The notes beneath the pieces are model-generated. The model saw nothing but the letters and a program-made list of their open reading frames with translations, did no database searches and was not told where the DNA came from. From Candidimonas nitroreducens (GTDB lineage: Bacteria; Pseudomonadota; Gammaproteobacteria; Burkholderiales; Burkholderiaceae_B), in NCBI RefSeq assembly GCF_002209565.1, contig NZ_NJIH01000013.1, positions 62,001 through 126,000 of the forward strand: a DNA stretch of 64,000 bases, in the 5' to 3' direction. A program made the position numbers and the translations under genes. Positions 39,208-48,700 of the stretch are shown in pieces. The stretch's first letter is position 1; every line of letters starts with the position of its first letter.

Positions 39208-40367
39208 CGCAGGCGGCGGCCGATGCCAAGGGGCCCCTGGCCGGCATGCTCGTGGTCGAGCTCGGCCACAGCGTGGCGGCGCCGTACGCCGGGCAGGTTC
39301 TGGGCGATCTGGGTGCGCAGGTCGTCAAGATCGAGAAGCCCGGCGGCGACGATGCGCGCAAATGGGGGCCGCCGTTCGTCGATGGCGCGTCGGCGACCTT
39401 TCAGGCCTTGAATCGCAGCAAGCGTTCGGTGGTGCTCAATCTGCGCGACGACGCCGATCGCGATGCCCTGAAAGACCTGATCCGCACGCGTGCCGATGCG
39501 GTGCTGCAGAATCTGCGGCCCGGCCAGCTCGATGGGCTGGGCCTGGGCGCGCAGGACATGCTGGCGCTCAAGCCCTCGCTGGTGTATTGCAATCTGGGGG
39601 CTTTCGGCGCGCGCGGGCCCTTGGCCGGCCAACCCGGGTACGACCCGCTGATGCAGGCCTTCGGCGGCATCATGAGCGTGGTGGGCGAACCGGGACGCCC
39701 CGCGGTGCGCGTCGGCCCCTCGATCATAGACGTGGGCACCGGCATGTGGGCGGCCCTGGGCATTGTCTCGGCATTGCTGCGCCGCCAGCTCACGGGCCGC
39801 GGCTCGGTGGTCGATGTTTCCTTGTTCGAGACGGCGGCCGCCTGGATGACGATGCATGCCGCGCAGTTCCTGGCCGGCGGCCAGCTGCCCGGCAAGGCGG
39901 GCTCGGGGCAGGTGGGCATCGTGCCCTATCGCGCTTATGACACCGCTGACGGCGAACTGGTCGTGGCGGCGGGCAACGACGGCCTGTTCCGCGGGTTCTG
40001 TACCGTGCTGCGCCACCCCGAATGGGCGGATGACCCGCGTTTCGCCGGCAATCCGGACAGGGTGCGCAACGCGCAGGCTCTGTATGCCTTGCTCGAGCCA
40101 GAGATGCTGCGGCATGGCAATGCGCATTGGATCGCATTACTGCAAGAGCAGGGCATCCCTTGCGCTCCGGTGCAGAACGTGCGTCAGATGCTGGAACATC
40201 CGCAGACCCGGGCGCTGGATATTCTGCGGCAGGTGCCGGGCTCCAGCATCCCCCTGATCGGCCTGCCGCTGTCGTTCGACGGCGAACGTCCCCACGGCCC
40301 GCACGGCTCGCCGGCCCTGGGCGCCGACACGCTGTCGTCCGTTGGTTCCGATTCGAGAGATAGTTGA
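39204..40367 (+). CDS. CaiB/BaiF-type (class III) CoA-transferase
   Basis: 387 residues. The N-terminal MLVVELGHSVAAPYAGQVLGDLG nucleotide-binding-like segment and the GYDPLMQAFGGIMS segment, containing the family's invariant Asp, are present. Class III transferases move CoA between carboxylic acids, often with succinyl-CoA as donor. It is translated through an ATGA overlap with the Bug gene, so it probably activates the acid that the receptor supplies. Confidence 0.92.
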   Translation: MTQAAADAKGPLAGMLVVELGHSVAAPYAGQVLGDLGAQVVKIEKPGGDDARKWGPPFVDGASATFQALNRSKRSVVLNLRDDADRDALKDLIRTRADAVLQNLRPGQLDGLGLGAQDMLALKPSLVYCNLGAFGARGPLAGQPGYDPLMQAFGGIMSVVGEPGRPAVRVGPSIIDVGTGMWAALGIVSALLRRQLTGRGSVVDVSLFETAAAWMTMHAAQFLAGGQLPGKAGSGQVGIVPYRAYDTADGELVVAAGNDGLFRGFCTVLRHPEWADDPRFAGNPDRVRNAQALYALLEPEMLRHGNAHWIALLQEQGIPCAPVQNVRQMLEHPQTRALDILRQVPGSSIPLIGLPLSFDGERPHGPHGSPALGADTLSSVGSDSRDS

Positions 40368-41180
40368 ATGAGTGTTCAAGAAGTATTTCCCGCCTACCAA
40401 TGTCTTGCCGTGGGCACTCCGCAGCCGCATGTGCTGTGGGTGGCGCTGGATCGGCCGCAGGCCCTCAATGCCATCAATACCCTCATGGGCCGCGAGCTGC
40501 TGGATCTATGGACGCGCCTGGCCGAGGACGCCGCCGGCATACGCTGCGTGGTATTGACGGGCAGCGGCGACCGGGCCTTCTGCGCCGGCGGCGACCTGAA
40601 GGAGCGCAATGGCATGAGCGACGAGCAGTGGCGCCGCCAGCACGAGCTGTTCGAGCGTGCTTTCGTGGCGCTGCTGGAATGCCCCGTGCCCGTGATCGCG
40701 GCCGTCAACGGCCATGCTTATGGCGGCGGCTGTGAAACCGTGCTGGGCTGCGACTTCGTCTACGCGGTGCGGCAGGCGCGTTTTGCTCTGGTCGAAACCC
40801 GTCTCGGCATCATGCCGGGCGGCGGCGGCACGCAGACCCTGGCGCGGGCGGTGGGCGAGCGGCGTGCCAAGGAATTGATTCTTTCGGCCCGGCCGTTTTC
40901 CGCCGGGCAGGCCGAACAATGGGGCCTGGTGAACCAGCTGTGCGACAGCGTCGGCGAACTGCGCGACCGGGTATTGGCCACTGCGGGCGAGATAGCCGCC
41001 AATGCGCCGCTGTCGGTGCGCCAGGCGAAGAAGTCGGTGCACCACGGCTTGCAGACGGATCTGCTCAGCGGCTACCGCTACGAAATAGAAGCCTATAACC
41101 GTTTGGTGGTAACCGAAGATCGGCACGAGGGCGTGCGCGCATTCAACGAGAAGCGTGCGCCGCTGTTCAAGGGGCGGTGA
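40368..41180 (+). CDS. Enoyl-CoA hydratase/isomerase family protein
   Basis: 270-residue crotonase fold. The oxyanion-hole segment FCAGGDLKERNG and AVNGHAYGGGCETVLGCD, plus ALVETRLGIMPGGGGTQTLAR with a candidate catalytic Glu, are intact. It would hydrate the alpha-beta double bond formed by the operon's acyl-CoA dehydrogenase, giving a 3-hydroxyacyl-CoA for the lyase. It starts directly after the CaiB stop. Confidence 0.92.
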   Translation: MSVQEVFPAYQCLAVGTPQPHVLWVALDRPQALNAINTLMGRELLDLWTRLAEDAAGIRCVVLTGSGDRAFCAGGDLKERNGMSDEQWRRQHELFERAFVALLECPVPVIAAVNGHAYGGGCETVLGCDFVYAVRQARFALVETRLGIMPGGGGTQTLARAVGERRAKELILSARPFSAGQAEQWGLVNQLCDSVGELRDRVLATAGEIAANAPLSVRQAKKSVHHGLQTDLLSGYRYEIEAYNRLVVTEDRHEGVRAFNEKRAPLFKGR

Positions 41181-41181
41181 T

Positions 41182-42177
41182 ATGGCACAGGAAAGAACGG
41201 CAATGGCTCGGAGCAGCGACGACTGCGTCGAAGTGTGCGAGGTCGGTTTGCGCGACGGGCTGCAGATGGTGCAGGAGTTCCTGCCCACCTCCGCCAAAAT
41301 AGACTGGATCCGCTGCGAGCATGCCGCGGGCATGCATGAAATAGAAGTCACTTCGTTCGTGCCGCCGAAGCTGGTACCGCAGTTCGTCGATGCCTCCGAG
41401 GTCGTGGCTGGGGCCCTGGCCCTGCCGGGGCTGACGGTGGTGGGCCTGGTGCCGAACCTGAAAGGGGCCGAGCGCGGGGTGGCCTTGGGTGTGCACAAGC
41501 TCAATTTCGTGATGTCGGTAAGCCGCACGCACAATCTGAAGAACGTGCGGCGCGAACGCGAGGAATCGGTCGAGGACTTCCGGCGCATCGCCGACATGCT
41601 CAAGTCGCTGCCCGCGGGCTCCCGGCCCAGGCTGATCGGCGGTCTGTCCACGGCCCTGGGCTGCTCTTATGAAGGCAGTATCGCGGTGGATGACGTGTGC
41701 CGCTACGCCCAGGCATTGGCCGAGGCGGGCGCCGACGAACTGCTGATCGCCGACACCGTGGGCTATGCCGGGCCGGCGCAGGTGCGTGCCGTTTTCGGTG
41801 CAGTGCGGCGTGCGCTGGGCGATGCGATGGCTTTGGGGGCGCACTTCCATGATACGCGCGGACTAGGCCTGGCCAATGTCGCTGCGGCCCTGGACTGCGG
41901 CGTGCGCCGCTTCGATGCGTCGCTGGCCGGGCTCGGGGGCTGCCCTTTTGCACCCGGCGCAACGGGCAATATCGTCATGGAAGACCTTTGCTTCATGCTG
42001 GAATCCCTGGGCATGCGCACGGGTGTGGATCTGCAGCGCCTGCTCGAGGTCAGGCGCATCCTGCACGATCATCTGCCGTCCGTACCCCTGCACGGCGCGC
42101 TTGCGCGGGCGGGCCTGCCCACCGGCTATCGGCCGGCCGGCCGCAGCCCCGCCGCGCCCGTCGGTGCGGCCCATTGA
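41182..42177 (+). CDS. Hydroxymethylglutaryl-CoA lyase-like enzyme
   Basis: 331 residues in the DRE-TIM metallolyase family. EVGLRDGLQ carries the catalytic Arg-Asp pair, GAHFHDTRGLGLAN the metal His pair, and GGCPFAPGATGN the active-site Cys loop of true HMG-CoA lyases. It would cleave a 3-hydroxy-3-methyl dicarboxyl-CoA into acetyl-CoA and a keto acid. The exact substrate could be HMG-CoA or a close analogue. ATG 41182 begins one base after the hydratase stop. Confidence 0.92.
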   Translation: MAQERTAMARSSDDCVEVCEVGLRDGLQMVQEFLPTSAKIDWIRCEHAAGMHEIEVTSFVPPKLVPQFVDASEVVAGALALPGLTVVGLVPNLKGAERGVALGVHKLNFVMSVSRTHNLKNVRREREESVEDFRRIADMLKSLPAGSRPRLIGGLSTALGCSYEGSIAVDDVCRYAQALAEAGADELLIADTVGYAGPAQVRAVFGAVRRALGDAMALGAHFHDTRGLGLANVAAALDCGVRRFDASLAGLGGCPFAPGATGNIVMEDLCFMLESLGMRTGVDLQRLLEVRRILHDHLPSVPLHGALARAGLPTGYRPAGRSPAAPVGAAH

Positions 42178-42236
42178 TCTGATCCCCTCGTCCGGCCGTT
42201 CCGGATGGCTTTTCTTTCATTGCAACAGAGAGACTC

Positions 42237-43421
42237 ATGAGCGACCAAGCTATCGACACATGCATAGAACTGGGAGAAGACTATCCCGAAATCCGCGAAG
42301 GGGTACGGCGCATCTGTGCCGATTTTCCCGGATCGTACTGGCGCGAGATCGACGCCAAAGAGGCTTACCCCGACGAGTTCGTGCGGGCCATGACCGAGGG
42401 CGGCTATCTGGCGGTCTTGATCCCCGAAGAGTATGGCGGGGCGGGGCTGCCGGTGCGCGCGGCCGGCGTGATCCTGCAGGAGTGCCACGCCGCCGGCTGC
42501 TATGCGGCCGCATGCCATGCCCAGATGTACACCATGGGCACTTTGCTGCGCCATGGCAGCCCGGAGCAAAAACAAGCCTATCTGCCGCGCATCGCCAGCG
42601 GCGAGCTGCGCCTGCAGGCATTTGGCGTCACGGAGCCGACCACGGGCACGGACACCACGAAATTGAAGACGCGCGCGGTGCGTGACGGCGACCACTATGT
42701 GGTGTCCGGACAGAAGGTCTGGACTTCGCGCGCACTGTATTCCGACTTGATGTTGCTGCTGGTGCGCACTACGCCGGTGGATCAGGTACAGAAAAAGACC
42801 GACGGCCTGTCGGTGCTGCTGGTGGACATGCAGGAAGCGCGCGGCAATGGCATGGAAATCCGCCGGCTGCCGGCGATGATCAACCACAACACGACGGAAA
42901 TATTCTTCGACCAGATGCGAGTGCCCGTGGCCAATCTGATCGGGCCCGAGGGCAAGGGGTTCCGCTGCATCATGGACGGCATGAACGCCGAACGCATTCT
43001 GGTATCGCACGAGTCCCTGGGCGATGCCCATTGGTTCATCCGCACCGCGTCGGCCTACGCGAGCGAGCGCATCGTCTTCGACAGGCCCATCGGCAAGAAC
43101 CAGGGCGTGCAGTTTCCCATTGCGCGCGCCTATGCCGAAACGCAGGCGGCCGACATGATGCTGCGCAAGGCCGCGGCGCTGTTCGAGGCGGGCAAGCCTT
43201 GCGGGGAAGACGCCAACATCGCCAAGCTGCTGGCCTCCGAGGCGGCCTGGCATGCCGCCGAGGCCTGCATGCAGACGCATGGCGGCTTCGGCTACGCGCG
43301 CGAATACGATGTAGAGCGCAAGTGGCGCGAGGTGCGCATCCAGCAGATCGCCCCGGTGTCTACCAACCTGATCCTGGCGTACATCGGCGAGCATGTGCTG
43401 GGCATGCCGAGGTCTTATTGA
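42237..43421 (+). CDS. Acyl-CoA dehydrogenase with non-canonical C-terminal motif
   Basis: 394 residues. EEYGGAGLPV, AFGVTEPTTGTDTTKL (FAD-binding signature) and HGGFGYAREYDVERKW are present. The stretch that normally reads EGT(S/N) near the C-terminus, holding the catalytic Glu, reads IAPVSTN here. A Glu on the MNAERILVS helix, where isovaleryl-CoA dehydrogenase has its base, could substitute (inference). It would oxidise the CoA ester before hydration and lysis. Its last base overlaps the start of the next gene. Confidence 0.9.
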   Translation: MSDQAIDTCIELGEDYPEIREGVRRICADFPGSYWREIDAKEAYPDEFVRAMTEGGYLAVLIPEEYGGAGLPVRAAGVILQECHAAGCYAAACHAQMYTMGTLLRHGSPEQKQAYLPRIASGELRLQAFGVTEPTTGTDTTKLKTRAVRDGDHYVVSGQKVWTSRALYSDLMLLLVRTTPVDQVQKKTDGLSVLLVDMQEARGNGMEIRRLPAMINHNTTEIFFDQMRVPVANLIGPEGKGFRCIMDGMNAERILVSHESLGDAHWFIRTASAYASERIVFDRPIGKNQGVQFPIARAYAETQAADMMLRKAAALFEAGKPCGEDANIAKLLASEAAWHAAEACMQTHGGFGYAREYDVERKWREVRIQQIAPVSTNLILAYIGEHVLGMPRSY

Positions 43422-44782
43422 TGCCGGCCATGGGTCTGACGGGCCAGGTGGCCCACTATGCCAGCAGCGGGCTCGCCGATCCCGGGAGCGACGTCATGGC
43501 CGCGGTGCGCGGAGGCTTCGCCGATACGGTGGCCTGCATGCTGGCGGGCCGGCGCGAACCGGCAGTGCAGGCGGTGCGGGCCTATGTCGCCGCGCAGCAG
43601 GGCCGCGGCGGCGATGCGCGCATACTGCTGGGGCCTGAATACGCCCGCAGCGGCGACGCGGCGCTGGTCAATGGCACGGCGGCGCATGCGCTCGACTTCG
43701 ACGACGTGGGGCTGTGCGGCCATCCCAGCGCGGTATTGGTGTCCGCCCTGTTGGCCGAAGGCGAACGGCTGCATCGCAGCGGCATGGATGTGATGCGCGC
43801 CTACGTCGTCGGCTACGAGGTGTGGGCGGAACTGATCGGCCGCGATGCGGATCAGCACCATGTCAAGGGTTGGCATCCGACTGCCGTATTCGGTGTGCTG
43901 GGTGTGGCGGCGGCGGTGGTGAACCTGCGCCGGCTCGATCCGGCCCTTGCCGCCCATGCGCTGGGCATCGCCGCCAGCCTTGCCGCGGGCGTGGTCGCCA
44001 ATTTCGGCAGCATGGTCAAGCCCTTCCACGCGGGCAGGGCGGCGGCCGCCGGCATCATGGCGGCGGACATGGCCGAAGCCGGCCTGCAGGCTTCGGCCGA
44101 CGTGCTGGAGCATCCGGCAGGCCTGCTGGCGGCGCTGTCGCCCCGCGGGAGGGTGGATACGCGCCGCGCCGCCGCTTTCGGCACCGACCTACGCCTGGCG
44201 CGGCTGGGCCTGACCGTAAAGAAATATCCCATGTGCTTTGCCGCGCATCGTATCGTCGATGCCGCGCTCGACCTGTGCGACAAGCATGACCTGCGCCCGG
44301 CCGACGTGGCGCGCGCACGGGTGACGATCGGCACGGCGCAGGCAGCCATGCTGCGCAACCACGCCCCGCAAACCGCTTTGCAAGCCAAGTTCAGCATCGA
44401 GTTCGCCGTGGCCGCGGCTCTGGCCGCGCATCGGCTCGGGCTCGAGCAGATGGACGATGCCTTCGTGCAAAGCGCCGAGGTGCAGTCATTGATGCGGCGG
44501 GTGGAAATCGCCACCGTCGACAGCGTGAACCCGGACGAACCCTCGCTGGCTGCCAGTGACCGCCTGGTGGTCGAGCTGCATGATGGCGCCCGGCTGGACA
44601 GCGGTGAAGTCTATGCCGCGCGCGGTACCCCGGGCAGTCCGCTGGCTCCGGGAGAGCTGCGCCGTAAATTCCTGGACTGCGCGGCGGCGACCGCCGGCCG
44701 CAGCGATGACCCCGATGGCTTGTACGAACGGCTCATGCAACTGGATGCAATGGCAGACCTCGCCGAGCTGATGCCGTCTTGA
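43421..44782 (+). CDS. MmgE/PrpD family protein
   Basis: 453 residues. An all-alpha N-terminal domain with GTAAHALDFDD (near 83-93) and a C-terminal domain containing LTVKKYPMCFAAHRIVDA (residues ~265-282) define the family of 2-methylcitrate dehydratases and cis-aconitate decarboxylases. In this operon it may dehydrate, decarboxylate or isomerise the acid substrate before or after CoA activation. The start overlaps the dehydrogenase stop (TGATG). It converges with the SDR gene 64 bp away. Confidence 0.88.
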   Translation: MPAMGLTGQVAHYASSGLADPGSDVMAAVRGGFADTVACMLAGRREPAVQAVRAYVAAQQGRGGDARILLGPEYARSGDAALVNGTAAHALDFDDVGLCGHPSAVLVSALLAEGERLHRSGMDVMRAYVVGYEVWAELIGRDADQHHVKGWHPTAVFGVLGVAAAVVNLRRLDPALAAHALGIAASLAAGVVANFGSMVKPFHAGRAAAAGIMAADMAEAGLQASADVLEHPAGLLAALSPRGRVDTRRAAAFGTDLRLARLGLTVKKYPMCFAAHRIVDAALDLCDKHDLRPADVARARVTIGTAQAAMLRNHAPQTALQAKFSIEFAVAAALAAHRLGLEQMDDAFVQSAEVQSLMRRVEIATVDSVNPDEPSLAASDRLVVELHDGARLDSGEVYAARGTPGSPLAPGELRRKFLDCAAATAGRSDDPDGLYERLMQLDAMADLAELMPS

Positions 44783-44846
44783 TGCTGCCAAACTGACTGG
44801 GTGGAACTGCTGCTGCGGCTTGGCTGGCGCGGCGGAGCCGGGGGAT

Positions 44847-45725
44847 TCAGCGCGGCTCGCCTGCGGCTTTGGCCAATTCGTGCCGTGGCTGCTCCCAGCC
44901 CGAGGCAGGGATGAACTGGCCGTCCTGCTCCTGGACTTCCTTCAGCCGCCGGCACAGCGTTGCGGCGAGGTCTTGCGCGCCGCCGATATGGATGCCTTGC
45001 GTCATGGTGACGTGGGCGCATTCGAAGCTGCCGCCGCCGGCCAGCAGGATCATGCGGGTCGGGGCATCGTCGCCCGCCAGGGCAAGCAGGGCGGGGCTGA
45101 CGCGCTCGGGCGTCAGGACCGATGCGGCGTCCCCGGGCAGCAGGCCCTCGGTCATGGCGGTCGCGGCGCTGGGCGCCAGGCAGTTGACGCGAATGTCGTG
45201 CTTGGCCCCTTCCAGCGCCAGGGTCTGCATCAGGCCGACCAGCGCCATCTTGGCGGCGGCATAATTCGACTGGCCGAAGTTGCCGTAAAGCCCCGAAGAC
45301 GAGGTCGTCATGACGATGCGTCCGTGGTGCTGCGCCTGCATCTGCGGCCAGACCGCCTTGGCGGCATGCACGGAGCCCATCAAGTGCACGTCCAGCACCA
45401 GGCGGAAATCGTCGAGCGGCATTTTGGCGAATGTACGGTCGCGCAGGATGCCCGCGTTGTTGACGAGGATGTCGATGCGTCCGAATTCCCCAAGCACGCG
45501 GGCCGCCATGTCCTGCATGGCCTCGTATCGCGTCACGTCCGCCACGCAGGCGATTGCCGCGCCGCCCGCCTGGCGAATTTCTTCGGCCACGGCGTGGGCT
45601 CCTGTGCCCAGGTCGTTGACTACTACCCGTGCGCCGTGGCGCGCCAGTTCCAGTGCGTGGCTGCGGCCCAGCCCGGCGCCGGCGCCCGTGACGATGGCCA
45701 CCCGGGATTGCAGAGGTTTGGACAT
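44847..45725 (-). CDS. Short-chain dehydrogenase/reductase
   Basis: 292-residue classical SDR. The cofactor loop TGAGAGLGRSHA (15-26), NNAG (about 96-99), and catalytic Ser/Tyr/Lys in TTSSSGLYGNFGQSNYAAAK are present. The long C-terminal extension resembles the 3-hydroxyacyl-CoA dehydrogenase type related to MFE-2. It is 38 bp downstream of the acyl-CoA synthetase fusion gene and probably in its operon, giving the next step on a CoA ester. Confidence 0.9.
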   Translation of the reverse strand: MSKPLQSRVAIVTGAGAGLGRSHALELARHGARVVVNDLGTGAHAVAEEIRQAGGAAIACVADVTRYEAMQDMAARVLGEFGRIDILVNNAGILRDRTFAKMPLDDFRLVLDVHLMGSVHAAKAVWPQMQAQHHGRIVMTTSSSGLYGNFGQSNYAAAKMALVGLMQTLALEGAKHDIRVNCLAPSAATAMTEGLLPGDAASVLTPERVSPALLALAGDDAPTRMILLAGGGSFECAHVTMTQGIHIGGAQDLAATLCRRLKEVQEQDGQFIPASGWEQPRHELAKAAGEPR

Positions 45726-45763
45726 GGTCTGGTTCCTTCCTGTGGTTTGTGCCGGGTTCGCTG

Positions 45764-48700
45764 TCAGGCGCCGCTGCAGTCCCTGCACCTTACCGACGGG
45801 TAGTCGAACGTCCCTTCCAGGTGGGAGCGCCCGGGCTGGTACAGGCGCAGCACCAGATAGAACCCGTCTGCGGGCGGCGCGGGCAGCCAGTTCTTGCCTG
45901 GCCCCGGGTCGTCGGCCTGGATAGCGATGCTCAGGCCGCCGTCCGCGTCGCGCTGCAGGCCGCGGGTTCGATCGCCGATGGAGTGGCGGCCGATGGGGTT
46001 GTCCACCAGCAGGCAGTCGCGGCGGCCATATAGCGTAATGGACCAGAACGCGCCCACATCCGGCATGCCGCCGGGCGCGAAGCGCAGCACATAGCGCCGT
46101 GCCCCGCAAAGCGCCGCGCCTTCGTCGTCCACCTCGGCCATGATGTACATGGCCTCGTCTATGCCCAGCGTGCCTATCCAGTTGCGCGCCACGCGCGCCC
46201 GCGTCAGCAGGTCGTCGCCGAAGCTGTGGCGCACAGTAACGGCGGTCGTCCAGCCTCCGCCCAGTTCCGAAGCATGGGAGGTTTCGCGCAGCTCGGTGTA
46301 GACCGCGGCCAGGGCCTGCTGCAATTGCGCGGGCGAGGGCGGCCAGCCAGGCAGCGGAGCGCACGGCGGGTTGCGAGCCAGCATGGTTCGCAGCACATGC
46401 AGGTATTCGTCCGCCTGCGGCACGCCCGCGCCATGGCTGCCCAACAGCGTGTCGATGCGCGACAGCGCCGTCGAACCGTCCGGCCGCAGGATGGCGTAGC
46501 GATCCTGCAAGGCATGCACCCACTGCAGATCCTCGGGATCGGCATCCACCAGGATGCGGCCGATGACCCACACATCGTCGCCCGGTGCGCTGATGCAGTG
46601 CATGCCGGGCGGCGTTTCGCCCGTCCAGCCCGGGCCGTGCACGAACAGGCGCTGCGCGGCGCCGCCGGTGGTGCGCCGTCCGGCGTAGGCCCAGGGGTTG
46701 GTCCAGGCGTCGAGAAAGCCCAGCACCCAGTAGCGTTCGCCCATTTCCGGCACGTCGATGACCAGCGGGCCCGCCGACAGATCCAGCCAGGCATTGGTGA
46801 ACAGCGTGTCGTTGTTGGGCGTGACGACTTCCTTGTCTTGCGGGCCGCGCAGGCGCCGGGTGTGTGTGAACTGGTTGACCCAGCGCATGCCCGATGTGGG
46901 GCTGTCGCCGGCAAAGCCTTGCACGGGATGCCGGCGTGGGGTATTGGCGGCGCGCATGCGTGCCATTTCGAACAGCGGCAGGGTCGCGATCACTGCCTGG
47001 CGGGCGGGCGAAGCCGCGGGCGAGGAGGAAGTCGTGGGCATGGGGGAAGTCGTGGGTGTGGAGGAAGTCGTGGGCATGGGGGAAGACGCGGGCATGGACG
47101 AAGTCTTGGGCGCAGGCGAGGGGGCAGGCGTGGGCGAGGATGCAGGTTCGGGCGACGATGCAGGCTGTGCCTTGCGGGTCAGCACCACGGCATCCAGCGC
47201 CATGGCTCCCTGGCCGCGGGGCAGCACGACCAAGGGGTTCAGCTCCGCCGACTCCAGCGTGTCGCCGGCGCTCAGCGCGAACCGCGACAGGCGCACGATG
47301 GCATCGGCCAGGGCCTCCTCGTCGGCGGGCGCGGCACCGCGGAAGCCGCGCAGCAGGGGCGCGGTCTTGATTTCGTCGATCATGGCGTGCGCCTGGCGCC
47401 GATCCACCGGGGCCAGGCGCAGCGCCACGTCGCCGGTCAACTCGGCCTGCACACCGCCGGATCCCAGCATTACGATCGCGCCCAGGGCTGGATCGCGGCG
47501 CACCCCGAGTATCAATTCCACGCCGCCGCGTATCATCGGCGCCACCAGCACGCCGTCGACCTGCGCGCCGGGGGCGGCGGACGCGGCGGCGGTCAAGATG
47601 CGCTCATAGCTGCGGCCGGCTTCGTCCGCGTCGGCCACGTTCAGGGCCACCCCGCCGACGTCGCTTTTGTGCGTGATGTCGGGCGACAGCACTTTCATCG
47701 CCACGGGAAAGCCGAGAGCGCGCGCATGCGCCATGGCCGTCTCGCGGCTGTCGGCGACACGAGACGGCACGGCGGGTATGCCGCAGCCGCGCAGCAGCGC
47801 CATGGCCTCGGCCTCGTTATAAGGGCCGGGCGGCAGCGCGGCCTGCGCCGTGGCGGGTACCGCTTCCGCCGCCGGACACTGTAGTTGGACGCGAAAGAAG
47901 TTCATGGCGGCCAGTACGCGGATGGCGCGTGCCGGGTCGGCGAAGCACAGGCAGCCCAGGGCTTCGAGCGCGTGCTGTTGCGTCGCGTCGGCCAGCATGC
48001 CGAACATCAGCAGGCGATCGGGGAATTCGCGCCGCAGGTCTCGCGCCAGTTGCCGCTGCATATCCTGCATGGCCGGCGTGCTGCCGAAGGCCGCAAGAAA
48101 GATCAGCAGGCTGCCGTGGCCGGCCTCGCCCAGCATGATGCGGGCCGCGGCTTCCAGCAGTTCCGGTTCGGCCGTCACTTGGCCGGTCAGGTCCACGGGG
48201 TTGCGCGTGCTGGCAAAAGGCACGCGCGCCCGGATCTTCGCCTGCGCGGCTGCGGGCAGCTCGGCCACATCCAGGCCGGCCGCGGCCGCGTCATCGGCCA
48301 TCATGACGCCGACCCCGCCCGAGACGGTCAGCAGCCCGACCTGGGGCCGGGCCGGCAGGCCCGAAACCGCCACGCAATGGGCGATGTCGAAGAATTCCTC
48401 TATATTGCGCGCCCGCCAAGCGCCGTGCTGCCGGAACAGCGCGTCGTAGGCGGCGTCGTCGCCCGCCAGCGCTGCGGTGTGCGAGGCGGCCGTTGCGGCG
48501 CCCAGTGCGGTTCTGCCCACTTTCACCAGCACTACGGGCTTGCCCGCGCTGCGCGCCAGATCCAGCGCGCGCCGCAGCCTGGCGCCGTCGCGGCAGCCCT
48601 CCAGGTAGGCCATGATGATGCGCGTTGCCGGGTCGCGCGCCATCCAGGCGATGCAGGCGGCGACGTCGATGTCCGATTCATTGCCGGTCGTCACCCAGGC

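Noticed and set aside
44847-46571. SDR fused to upstream minus-strand sequence as one 574-residue protein
   Set aside because: The SDR fold starts at the ATG at 45725. The upstream part is an out-of-frame shadow of the DUF1254/1214 region.
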